A stretch of 64,000 nucleotides of DNA from NCBI GenBank assembly GCA_024663395.1, contig JANFAH010000002.1, positions 6,138,001-6,202,000 of the forward strand, in the 5' to 3' direction. Under the pieces are notes generated by a model that saw only the letters and a program-made list of their open reading frames with translations, did not search any database and had not been told where the DNA came from. The position numbers were made by a program, and so were the translations under genes. Below, in pieces: positions 32,890 to 43,329 of this stretch (positions are counted from its first letter, which is position 1; each line of letters begins with the position of its first letter). Origin of the DNA: Pisolithus tinctorius. Lineage: Eukaryota > Basidiomycota > Agaricomycetes > Boletales > Pisolithaceae.

Positions 32890-33720
32890 GTAACAGTAAT
32901 GGCTGGGGCGACTGACACGAAACTATGGGATGCGGTAGAGGACTCCCAGGCAACCAGGGAGAAAGAGGGAAAACTGCCGATTGGATCACCCGATCCTGAG
33001 GTATATGCTAAACCGCCTCGAAACCCTTCAAACACAAAAGCAGGGAATATCTCAACAACGAGCAAGCAGAATTGGGTGAACAAGGGCACCCCGGAAATGG
33101 GTCAGTGAGAGGGACTTGTGGCTCGAAAAGCGAGAGAAGCGGTGCAGATACACATGAGGTACGATGAGAGGACCTCAAGGGGTGGGCCGTGCCACAAAAA
33201 CTGCGAACATCTCCGTAACTACTGCACCAATCACAACGATCTAGACATCTCCAGGGAGTCGTCATCTAGTAGTGCGAGTCCGCAAAAAAGCGAGAGACGT
33301 GTCAGAGAAACCACCGAGATACAGCCCCAAGATGATAGGGGTAACTCCGGGCAAGCGAACAAGCAGGTAACGACCTCAGGACAACGGCTGGGGTGATCGA
33401 CAGGGGCCTCAGGAAGGCGGTCGGGTACTCGTAGATAAACACGGAAAAAAAGGAGTCACCATGATCGGACCATCGGATCCTGAGCTATGCGCGAAACTGT
33501 CTCACTGCCCTCCGAACACGAAAACGGTGATATCTCAATAGCGGCTTCATGGAATTAGACAAAAGAGGCCCCCCCAGAGAGGTCTCGGCGAGGGGAACGA
33601 GTGGTGCGAAAAGCGATAGGAAAGGCGCAGGACTGAGTGGAGAGCCGCAGACTTGTCCCCCGAATCTGATGGTAACATCATCGCTGACACCAGCGACATC
33701 AATATACAAGCGGCGCATGA
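32890..33720. repeat. Diverged tandem duplication, about 480-bp unit
   Basis: Two units share ordered blocks: GGCTGGGGCGA/GGCTGGGGTGA, then CGGATCCTGAG-like, then GAAAACGGTGATATCTCAA-like at 33052 and 33537. The CpG content is normal from about 32850 on. Short open frames exist on both strands but I cannot support a gene. 33721-34198 is also unassigned. Confidence 0.5.
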
Positions 33721-33999
33721 CAAATATGTTGTAGGGGAAGCAAAAACTACACTAGTAGTAATCTTCATTTATATACTCCTCAGCGAAGTTGTCCTCATAT
33801 TGTGCAGCATTACCCCTGTTGACCCAATGAGGTTCACCTGACTGGGTTGGAGGGTAGTAGTCAGTCAGTATATGGACCGTTGTAGTAAGGATGGTTGGTT
33901 CGAGACAGAACGCGATGGAATCCTTGGCGAGACGGAGGAAATTGATTGCGGTGGCCAGAAGGTAATGCCTAGAGAGAATGCAAGTCGACGGTGAAACCT

Positions 34000-34400
34000 C
34001 TGCAAAATCGAATTACTCACATGATATGGGATATTAGATGGGCCAGGATCACGATAGTTCGTACGGTCACCCCGAGAATCCTACATAATGTTTCCTTAGT
34101 CTTGTTACCGAAGGTCAGAGACCTGGATACTCACTTGTCGTCTGGGAAAAGACTGCTGGGCTGGGCCGGCCTCTCGCATGTGAGGACAGCTTGGAAGATT
34201 ATCCCGATGTAGATCCTATACAACGCTTCATTAGTCTTGTTATCAGACCATAGGAACCAAACCCTACCCCGTATCGCAGAGCCAGCGCGGGAGGCTCGGA
34301 TGGGCCAGGCTCTCGAGTGTGCACATTGCTTGGAATTGTGGACGGGTCACGACGCGAATCTTGCGCAATGGGGCACGCATCCCGGCGTTGATTCAGTGGT
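34000..34400. repeat. Tandem duplication of about 200 bp at the 3' end of cargo gene A
   Basis: Shared blocks are TTAGTCTTGTTA at about 34098 and 34232, and GGGCCGGCCTCTCG / GGGCCAGGCTCTCG at 34161 and 34302. It overlaps the last exon of gene A. Confidence 0.5.
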
Positions 34401-37212
34401 GCAGTTCGACGGTCAGACTGTAAAGCCTTGCGAACGTCAGCAGATACCAGGATATCGAGTAAAGAGCAGAACTTACCTGGGGACCAATAGTATTCGCGAT
34501 TTGATGCCTCCACGCGGGGTCGCTTCCGAGAGGGAAAAGGGAGTTGTTGCTGCGGTCGGGGTTGTGGCTGTCGAAGGACCTCCATGCCTTGCTGCTGGCG
34601 ATCCATTTCCTTGAGGGACTTCTGCCACTCTGGATCATCTGAGATCTGCCGCAAAACAGTACCATCAGTAGCTTTGACGAGCGCGATCTCACCCTTCAAA
34701 GGGTCAGCGTCCAAAATATCGATGACCTCTACACAGGACTTCAGCATCCAACTGGATGAATAAAATAGGGAATACCTTCGTTCCAGCACTTAATCTCAAT
34801 TTCCAGCACATCATCCAGACTATCTTGTTCTTCCTCATCATTGGTTTGCCCGTCATACAAAAGACCCAGTTTTCTCCGAAGGTAAGGTACTACAAGTTGA
34901 CGAAGAGGGCCAGCCTTAAGTTTCTTGTACTCGAAACCAGGGCCCGGTGGAGATACACCGTGGGGCCAGTTGACAATAGTGAGGTGGCTCTTCCGCAAAA
35001 ACTCGAGAAGCCGGTGCCAGGAAACTTTCTGGGGATCGCCGACTTCAATGCCACGTGTGACTGAGCAAAGGATCAAGATAAATGCACGTACAGCACAAGA
35101 ATAACTTACCGCGCAGATCTCTCAATGCGGCCAACATCTTCTCCTTCATCATGCTTCCGAATACTCTGCGGTTGCGGTCTCTCGGAGTCTCCTTTGTACG
35201 GCAACGTAGTTCCAGCGCAGAACCCACATCTCCAATGGAACCGGTGCCGGCCACCCTGGCATCCGCACCGTCGCCGTTCCTGAGACACCTACAACAATCC
35301 AATGAGGTCGAATGAAACATGCAAGAAATAAACTTACTTGAAAATCGCGGTATACTTATCCATGAGTGACCAGGACATCGATGCCATTTTCATTGATGAA
35401 GTTTCTTATCGTCTCGGAGCCTCCAAATATGCCAGAAGTTTGACATCCTGCAGGGTCCTGTCCAACATACATTACCGCTCCAACTATCTCAATATCCTCG
35501 AGATTGGACCATGCCTCCACCTGTGGAACGATGAGAATCAATGGCTGCACAGTTGCAACCACATACCAATCCAGAAAATTGTGTCTTTGCATTGTCCACT
35601 CTAGCTGCAATAGATTTGACAGATCGGTTAGTCGGTACGGCGGAGGAGCTCTCACTCCACTCATAGACGGCTTTTAACCTTTCCCTCCTTGCCGCGAAGT
35701 CATCCTTGGGGATGCCTATCATGAGGGTGTTGTACTCCTTCGTAATCAAATTGTTGATTGAATTTCGATCGGCTGGTCAGGACGTTAGAACGGTAGATGT
35801 GAGAGGGAGGAAAGCCATACCACCATCTGGTTTGGGCTGCGTGGCCCAATACCACGAGCGGAAGAGGTTGGCCTCATTAATTTTGGTATGAGAAGCCTTA
35901 ACACTAAATCCCGCAGCGACGAGTATGTCGCGTGTAGACCGCCCGTGCCGTCGGCCAAGTTCTTCCGCCAGTCGTCTTGACGTCCTTCGCAAAAGCACGT
36001 ATTTCGTCTAACGCTGCTGTGGACAGATTCCCCGGCTTCTTGAGGTTCGGGAGTTGGGTGTCACGGTCACTGTGGTTTGCAGCATCAATGTCCTCGGCAT
36101 CTATAGCCCTACCTTTGCCCTTCTTCTGAAGTCTAGTATAGATCGGGCCACCTTCTTGGCGAGGATGGACAACGTCCCCTACAGGATGGGCAGAGTCATC
36201 AGACTCGTACACGGGTGGCGAGGACGGGGGAAGCGGGGACTGGGCACAAGAAACGGTCTGAGCATTGCGAGCGTGTGCATCATCACCATCTAGGAGTCAA
36301 CATGTCAACACGAGGTAGATGCGTATATAGATGGTAACAGAACAGGATCGCAACAATTCTTTATCTATATAACAACCAAGGGAATGATGGGCGGCAGGAA
36401 ACAGGTCACGAGTATCCAAAGCACCAAGCTTTGAAACACAAGTGGGCACCAAGCCCACCATCGCATGACCAGAGAGGCACCAAACCCCGAAATCAAAAGA
36501 AATGAGAATTATCTGAAAAAAACGTGAGAGAACGAGGGATACTGAAACGGAAGAACCCACCACAGGAGTCGCTCGAGCTCTCCGTCTCCTCGTCGTCATT
36601 CTCATTCTCATTGTAATCGGAACCCTTGTCGTCGTCATCGCTACCGGGCAGCTGGTCATCCTCTTTCTCACTACCGGACGGCAGGTCATCCTCGTTCTCG
36701 CTACCAGGACGGCTGATCATCCTCGTTCTCGTTACTGGAAGGCTGGTCATCCTCGTTTTCGTTGTTGTCGAGATTCTCCTCCACCTCCTCCATTGCAGAG
36801 TCCTCATCACGGATTTGGTCGTCCAGGCGCAGGGAAGGGGAAGGGAGCGTTGGGGTGTTCGCGATGGAAGGACGAGGTGTCAAGGAGCGTCTTCTATCTC
36901 TCAGGCCAAACATGTGCTCTTCCCAGCCTTCGGGAGGCTGGACTGCGCGCCACGGTTTCGGTTTGCCAATCATATCCTTCGGAGTAGATTGCCGTGAGCG
37001 GAAAACGATGTTAGAGTAATGGATGAGAAATATACAAGACGTACCTCTGAGTGTTGCACTCCATCGTTAGAGACAACAGCACCACCTTTTTTTACTCGTT
37101 TGGAAACCGGGGCATTTTGTGAGGACGGAATCCTTCGGTTGCGAAGAACGCGAGTGTTCAAGTCGGCAATGGAGTCCCTCGAAGGCTCCGGGATATCAGC
37201 AGAGCGGGGCAT
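34199..37212 (-). pseudogene. Cargo gene A: multi-exon acidic protein, unknown function, frameshifted
   Basis: ATG at 37212 (MPRSADIPEP). Exon 1 ends at 37045, and a 68-nt intron (37044-36977) joins in phase to an exon coding KPKPWRAVQPPEGWEEHMFG. An acidic repeat of the type NEDDQPS follows (36780-36600). Later exons code ILVAAGFSVKASHTK (about 35900), NTLMIGIPKDDFAARRE (about 35700), AVMYVGQDPAGCQTSGIFGG (about 35440) and TIVNWPHGVSPPGPGF (about 34960), with a KRPRVE basic patch (about 34535). Introns are short GT-AG. Single-base frame breaks lie near 36706, 35960 and 35383. I believe this is a multicopy agaricomycete protein family, but I know no function. The breaks mean decay or sequencing indels. 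Confidence 0.6.
36417..36488 (-). other. TTGGN triple-hairpin module R5, in an intron of gene A
   Basis: On the minus strand: GGGGT-TTGGT-GCCTC, then GTGGGC-TTGGT-GCCCAC, then CAAAGC-TTGGT-GCTTTG. It lies in the long intron (about 36565-36291) of gene A, in the sense orientation. Confidence 0.6.
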
Positions 37213-37852
37213 GGTTGTATGGGGGTGTTGAGAAACGGGGGGAGGCAAGGCGAGTATTTAAGGTCAGAGCACGTCAAGCCAAGACGAACCACATGGGAAA
37301 AAAAATCTGTCTAGAACATGTTGTCTCAGCGTGCAAAGTTCTGGATATAGCATCAGCAAGGACATATGAAACCACGAAAAGAGGACACGACGTAAGGGGG
37401 ACGAAGGAAAAGCACGCAGGAAAGAAGTGGTTGTAATGCGTAGCGAGGATGACACACCTATCAAAATGGAAACATACGGGTGGAATCCCAATCGAAATCC
37501 AGAACGGCGGTATTCCGTCTGCATGACCCAGAAAGTGGGTTTCCTCGGGACTGAAAAACCACAAGAGTTCATCAGTATCCAGTAATAGAGAAAGGAATGG
37601 GCTTACTAGACTGGAAAATGAATCGTTCAAGCCCCTAAGGGCGGTCACTGACGAGAGCAGGGTCGACGGAGTCCTGATAGACGCAGTCCCTTTCACTGCG
37701 ATCGATAGCCAAATCGAGCAAATAATGTAGACCGAACGTCGGAGGTACGACGACCTTTAGGCGAAGTTGTTGCTGAAACGAATCTCCGGTACTGAGCGAC
37801 GAGGGTCATTGTCGTCCGTGCAATTGATCACCGGATCGACACCAAGACCACC

Positions 37853-37930
37853 CTTGAAGGCTCCAAGCCTTCAGGGGCTGTCAAGGGCACCAAGCCCATG
37901 ACATTTAGCAGAGAGACGCTCCAAGCGTTC
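37853..37930 (-). other. TTGGN triple-hairpin module R3
   Basis: On the minus strand: ACGC-TTGGA-GCGT, GGGC-TTGGT-GCCC, and CTGAAGGC-TTGGA-GCCTTCAAG. A splice acceptor GTTTCAG lies just downstream, near 37778. It is upstream of gene A in the same orientation. The surrounding 150 bp resembles that of R4. The rest of 37213-38237 shows no gene I can support. Confidence 0.6.
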
Positions 37931-38237
37931 CGCTGCTAAGTGGTAGAGCTTGAATGGTAGAAATTTACGAAGGATGGAAAGTGCCGAGTTGCGACTTGCC
38001 TCACAGTCAGGCTGCCATACGCAATACGCGGCCTGAGGATTTATACTTCGTAGTAATTAATTGGAGACCGCCGCGAGAAATACTTGCCAACAGATAATAC
38101 AATAGCTGTTAGTCTTTACATGGATATGGTAAAAAAAATTCCGGTGGGAGTATGCACTGCAGTCATCCGCTAGATATGGAACCCTTGCTTCACGATCTGG
38201 GTGGCCGCGGACAAGAATAGTGGAGGGATCAGTCGAG

Positions 38238-38781
38238 TTAGGTGGCGTTAGATGTATCGATACTGGCGGTGCGGGAAATTCCGCGTAAATGGGGATCGAG
38301 GGGGATAAGGTGGCAGGTGTACACTCTTCGCGGGACAACAATCCTGAAACCCCAGGACTCGACTGGGCATAATGCCGCCGTGGGGTATGTGGGTTGCGAG
38401 CCGGATGACCCTATGAAGGCTGCAATATGATCAGTCCAGAAATGTCACTTAAGAACATACTCACCTTCAGCGCGAGATCTTAGTAACAAAGCGCTTGCTA
38501 GCGTTTCAGCGTCTGCTGCATTCAATTCGAGGTTTCCGATCAGAGTAATTAGAGCGCCTGTGCCAAAATGTGTTAGTCGTCAGGAGTTAGTCAGAAAAAC
38601 ACGTACTGAGGTTGCTAGAGCTTATATCCAATCCAGTACTGGGCGAAGGTATTTCAGGACATGGTGGGTCAGGGAATGGGAAGGAAAGGCTGGAGAGTGA
38701 ATGCGCAGAGAATTGTAAGTATGACGGCGGATCTCCAGCAGAAGGCTACCTCGTTCCCTTTCCCCATTTGTCGGAAGCCAT
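38238..38781 (-). CDS. Cargo gene C: four-exon gene for a 129-aa protein, unknown function
   Basis: Exons 38781-38750, 38689-38607, 38557-38465 and 38419-38238 are separated by GT-AG introns of 60, 49 and 45 nt. All phases agree and the CDS totals exactly 390 nt. The protein starts MASDKWGKGTS and has a Pro/Ser-rich segment. It continues with a predicted helix (SALITLIGNLELNAADAETL) and ends TSNAT. No signal peptide or known motif is seen. Alternative frames overlap the last exon. The start is the first ATG compatible with splicing; another possible upstream exon (ATG at 39139) was not linked. It is unrecognised, but the splicing consistency argues for a real gene. Confidence 0.55.
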
Positions 38782-39370
38782 TGCGGGAAAACCTGGAAGT
38801 TCGACCACGACAAATCGTGCACTTAGATGTGACGTAACTCTTCGTAATACCCTGGAGGAAGTAGCAGAAATCGATGGATAAGATACACTGAAAAGCTAAC
38901 CACGTACCCGCGTTAGAACTTCGCATGGTTGATCATGAGGCAACCTGGAGAAAATTCATAGTAGAGGAACACGCCACGTATTCGATCGGCAGGGATAGAT
39001 ATGAACGGATGTGTTGCTAACTAGAATCTTTGGGACTAAAAGGCGAGGGGAGAACTGCACTATCGTCTACGCGATCGATCACTGAATCTGTACCAAGGGT
39101 AGATGAGTGGGGAGACAAGGGCGTCGCTATTGAAGGCATATACTGGCCAGGCGGAACGACGGAGTGCAGTCGGAGGTGGGGAGAACGATGGACCTAGTAC
39201 ACGTAGTATGCGCTGGTAAATGGGTCAGTAGACTGCGAAGCGTAATGATGCATAACTTAAGTCGAAAGCACTGACCCGCAAAACCTTCATTAACGTCGCT
39301 GAAAGATGAGGGTCAGTCTTGACTGTCGTCGTGCGATTGATCGTCGGATCCACTGGACACCAAGACCGCC

Positions 39371-39448
39371 CTTGAAGGCTCCAAGCCTTCAAGGCTGTCA
39401 AGGGCACCAAGCCCCTGACATATGGTAGAGGAATGCACCGAGCGTTCC
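39371..39448 (-). other. TTGGN triple-hairpin module R4
   Basis: On the minus strand: GGAACGC-TCGGT-GCATTCC, GGGC-TTGGT-GCCC, and CTTGAAGGC-TTGGA-GCCTTCAAG (9-bp perfect stem). An acceptor CATCTTTCAG follows at about 39300. It is upstream of gene C, in sense with it. The remaining sequence from 38782 to 39984 has no gene I can support. Confidence 0.6.
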
Positions 39449-40044
39449 CCCAATACCATGCGGACAGCATACAGAAGACGAGAGTGTCGCTAAGTAATAG
39501 CTGCGGGTGGTGCGAATGTTTGTTTCGGCTGTGATGATGTAACAATTGTGCAATTGTGAAATGACATGTTAAGATTCTGTCATTCATCGAAACTTTAGTC
39601 ACATCGGTAAAAGTGGCCAAATCTATTAACAAAGTAGCAACGGCGCACTAGTACTTGTAACTAGGACTTGCTATAAGTAGCTTATCAATATGTCATTACT
39701 GTAATGCACGAACACAGTCTCCCGTGAATATTACAATAGGCAGTGCGGAACATTGAGGAATGAAATACGGAACACAAAACTTATATCTAATCACCCGATT
39801 ATTTGACAATTTAGAGCCTAGACTCAAGGTCTTCCTCGAGCACGCTGTAAGTCAGGCGTCGCATTCATTTGCAGTGCAGGTCACGTGCACAGCAGTACCC
39901 ATAATATTTCTCACTACTACTAGTAAGTGCTACCTACTACTTCGAGTCGCTGACGCCCCTCCGTATAAACCAATTCAGTGCAAGGTAAGTTTCTCTTTAT
40001 CTTTTCCATCTTAATTTTCCAGATGGCCCTGGTCGCTCTTTCCA

Positions 40045-40124
40045 CGAACGTTTGGAGCGTTCGTCCTGTCAGGTCTCGGGGGTTTGGTGCCCGCGAGTTC
40101 TTGATAGGCTTGGGGCCTATCAAG
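40045..40124 (+). other. TTGGN triple-hairpin module R1
   Basis: CGAACGT-TTGGA-GCGTTCG (40045-40063), a GGGT-TTGGT-GCCC stem extended by CTCG/CGAG, and CTTGATAGGC-TTGGG-GCCTATCAAG (40100-40124, 10-bp stem). It sits between a GTAAGT donor (39985) and acceptors near 40168 or 40195, upstream of gene B. Confidence 0.65.
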
Positions 40125-40317
40125 AGATATCCTCGCGGTTTCTGGGGCGTTTCTTCATCGAAATTCAGACGTTAACATAGTCTATACGCGTGCAGAGTCA
40201 ATACACTAATCATCGTCACCTCTTTGTCAAGCAGACGTTTTTTGAAAGTAAGTTTTTATTCTCTTTCATTCATACCTTTCTTTCAAACATCCGGTCAACT
40301 TATGCTGTACTCGGAGC

Positions 40318-40400
40318 CAAACGTTCGGAGCGTTTGTCTGCCAAGTGCTCTGGGGTTTGGTGCCTCGCGAGTTCTCAATAGGCTTGGGGCCTATCGAGGG
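40318..40400 (+). other. TTGGN triple-hairpin module R2
   Basis: CAAACGT-TCGGA-GCGTTTG (40318-40336), GGGT-TTGGT-GCCT, and ATAGGC-TTGGG-GCCTAT (40378-40394). It lies between a GTAAGT donor (about 40249) and the acceptor CATTTCAG (about 40423), upstream of gene B. Confidence 0.65.
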
Positions 40401-40664
40401 CAACATTCTCGTTTCATTTCAGTTACACCGGCCTTAACGCTGCATGATTCATTTTTTTCTCCCCTCGTCGTCATCTCCGTCAATTTAAGTAAGTACTGAC
40501 TGACTTCTTTTGTTTCCAGGATGAATGTAGCTAGCAGTTCGCCCTTATGAATTATCATTGCGCAACCGCCCTGGCGACGGTGCATTCTCGCTGTCCCTAA
40601 CTCAGCTCAAATTGATTATCATTATTTTCAGGCAGATGGGGTGCATTCGATGCATGCGTCCTAG

Positions 40665-43270
40665 CGAAGTGTGACGACCACTGGATCACTGTCGCCGAAC
40701 GCTGACTATATTCCCCAACCCTTCATCTTCGATGGAGAAACAATCACGCCCCTACGCGATGGACGGTTCGGCCATATAGACTGTTTTCAATGGCCACAGT
40801 TGTTCGCAGAACGCTACACATGGAGTCCGTGTGTCCCTCGGAAAGTGGCCTATGGAGACGACCCAACGTGGAAGTGGCTGTGGTGGAACGTTACCCAGTC
40901 AGCGGAAGATTTTGTGCTGGAAAGAGGGTCTGCCTTCAAAGTTGGCAGGATTCATGCCGACAAGTGGAAGTCAATGGAGACCATTTATAATCGACTAGAC
41001 GAACGTTTGCAAGGTTGGCTAAAGAAGCACCCCCACTACGAAGGTCCTCTGAGACCCGACTCAGTGGCTGGGGTCATGTCGGCGATGTCTCCTGCGTCTG
41101 AAGGTATGATTTTTTTCTGGTTCAGATTTCGTTAATTAAAATTTTCTCTAGCAACTCCCATTTATGTTTCGAGACACAGTCATATTGGTCGCTTTTTGTC
41201 AACTGCCTCCTCCTAGACGTCTTCGGCATGCTAGAATATCTGGACACAGACCTTGACCCTGCTACGGGCACTTTTGTCGATTCATTTGACCGCTGGATCG
41301 GGGCATTCACGACAGACCCCGACATTTGCCAGCACCTTTTCGAAATACGCGTGCCTGTCTGGATGGTCTGGAAACCCGATCGTGTACCCCCAGACATGCA
41401 AGTGTCGAAGACCGTCGAGATTACTGCGCCCTCATGACATAGTCATGGATCCTGAGGTTTTTGAGGTCGGGCAGATGCTGAAATGGCACAGCGCCTGGTA
41501 CCACCCTGGTGAATCGCGCCACAGGCACACTCGACAAGGCCCGGCGATTGGGCTCGAGCAATTTGCAGCTCCCTGGCTGGAACCGCCCGCACCAGCAGTG
41601 GTGTGGCCTCGACTCCCACAAGCACGGGTCCCATGGCTTCCAATGCTGCAAGTTCCAGCGGTGCAAGTTCAAGTACGGGAGCTGTTAGGACGGGCAGGGC
41701 TCGACAACGTAATCAGCCATGTACGTATCCTATTCATTTTGTCTCAGTGTGTTTAACATTTTGCTCAGATCCCCCTGCAGGGCTCGAAAGGAGCCAAGCC
41801 GTCGGTCGTTCTGAATCCCGAACTGTGGGAAGACCTCGGCGATCCAGCTATTCCCCCTGCTATGTCTGCATGGCACGCTGCCCTGAAGGACGTGAATAAG
41901 GATGCAAAAAGGGTTAGTCCCAACGCGCCAAAGGTAGCTTACTTCTTTCCCAGCCCGAGTCTGTTTGTGAGGGGCGAGTCCTCCGATCGCCAGCAGAGGT
42001 ACCTGAGGAATTGGCTAGTCTCTCGAGCGGGTTGGATCACTCGTCTTTCTGCCTCGGATGCGTCTCCTGTTATCCCTCGGTCCTGGCGGGATTTCCTGAA
42101 CACAATTCCCAAGCAGATTTCATCCACATTTTCCGGCGACCGACTACGTGAATCTGCCGCCCTCTTTGGTCCCGAGCTCGTCAGCCTCCAACACGACATA
42201 CCTAGCCATGTACAATTCCGGGATATTTCAATTTCCCTCGCAGACCTCGCTACCATCGATCAGATGACGAAAAGCAAGATTTTATGGGATTTATATGAAC
42301 ACAACTTCCGGTTCGAGTTGGTCGCTCTTGACCGTGCGATGATGCCTAGCTTGTGGTCGAATCGGGATTCAGAGCGGCTCGATCATGTCCGGCAGGTACG
42401 TACAATTTTACCTCACCAGGAATGCGCTGTTTCTGAACTCTACGCAGATTTTCCCTGGTGATTCGGAACTCACCATGTGTGCTGAGCCTTTCCCTCAGCA
42501 AAATCAAGGCCTCGGCTCGTCCGACTTTCAATCGAAAATGGGAGTACGTAGAGAAGCTCCGGGCGTTACTTGCTGTATGGCCAGGATGCCCCTCGGACTT
42601 GGCGGAGCCAATTATGCCATTAGCGTCATCGTCGCATGTCTGGGCAATGGAAAAGAAGTTGGCTATATTTTATGTACAGTCGTTCTTTGATACTTTTGGT
42701 CGTCCGCCCCTTCTTCCCCGCCTTATTCCAACTGCACCGCGGGGTTACGGTTCAAATAGTCGGTAACCTCCTTCATCATTCCCCAATACCATTTTTACTC
42801 TGTACGTTTCCTGAACGATATTCGTAGCACGCCGCAATTGCAATCTCATTTTGTTCATCGCACACTTGCTCCGTCTCTTTCCCCATCGCCCTCACTAGTC
42901 GTGTGCAAAGGTCAGTTCGCTTTTCTACTGCTGGAGGCTAACTATTGGAGACGTGCTGGTGGCATCTTGGGGTTGCCTTCCAGCAACCAGGATTCGGTGT
43001 CCTGGTCACAGTCCTGTAACTTGGTGTTGCAGGATCGTCGTCTACCACTAACTCGCCTAGACAGTTTATGTGTCTGACCGATTTCATAGATGTCTTTTCG
43101 TCGACCTGAAACAGCTTACTAGGCATGGTCCCTCTGTACGAGTTACCGCCCCAACGAACCAGATTCCCGACTCGCTCCGTGCAGATGATCTCGCGGTCCT
43201 TGTTGACCATCAGACTGCTGAACCTTCGCGCCAGTGTTCCTGGAACTGCGGGGCTTTACCTTCCTGTTGA
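40665..43270 (+). pseudogene. Cargo gene B: large multi-exon gene, unknown function, frame-broken
   Basis: An acceptor CCTAG at 40664 opens a long exon with FGHIDCFQWPQLFAERYTWS, then DPTWKWLWWNV and ADKWKSMETIYNRLDERL. An intron runs about 41104-41151, followed by VFGMLEYLDTDL and VWMVWKPDRVPPDMQV. An intron near 41720-41768 leads to NPELWEDLGDPAIPP and the open stretch 41862-42390. After an intron from 42396 comes RKWEYVEKLRALLAVWPG and FYVQSFFDTFGRPP, then a last part with VRVTAPTNQIPDSLRADDLA near 43140. Single-base frame breaks are seen near 41190, 41430 and 42460. The start codon lies in an upstream exon that I could not place. I believe it belongs to a family repeated in agaricomycete genomes; no function is known to me. 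Confidence 0.6.
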
Positions 43271-43329
43271 GCACTTGCTCACCTTACCTGGCCATCGTGC
43301 TTTCACACAACACCCCAGTGATTCCTCCG

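Noticed and set aside
36297..36689. Minus-strand open frame through the long intron of gene A
   Set aside because: It reads through the R5 hairpin module and lies between consistent donor and acceptor sites, so it is probably intronic.
39225..39632. Minus-strand open frame of 135 codons
   Set aside because: It overlaps the R4 hairpins and a splice acceptor and has no similarity to the other cargo genes. Better explained as intron or leader.
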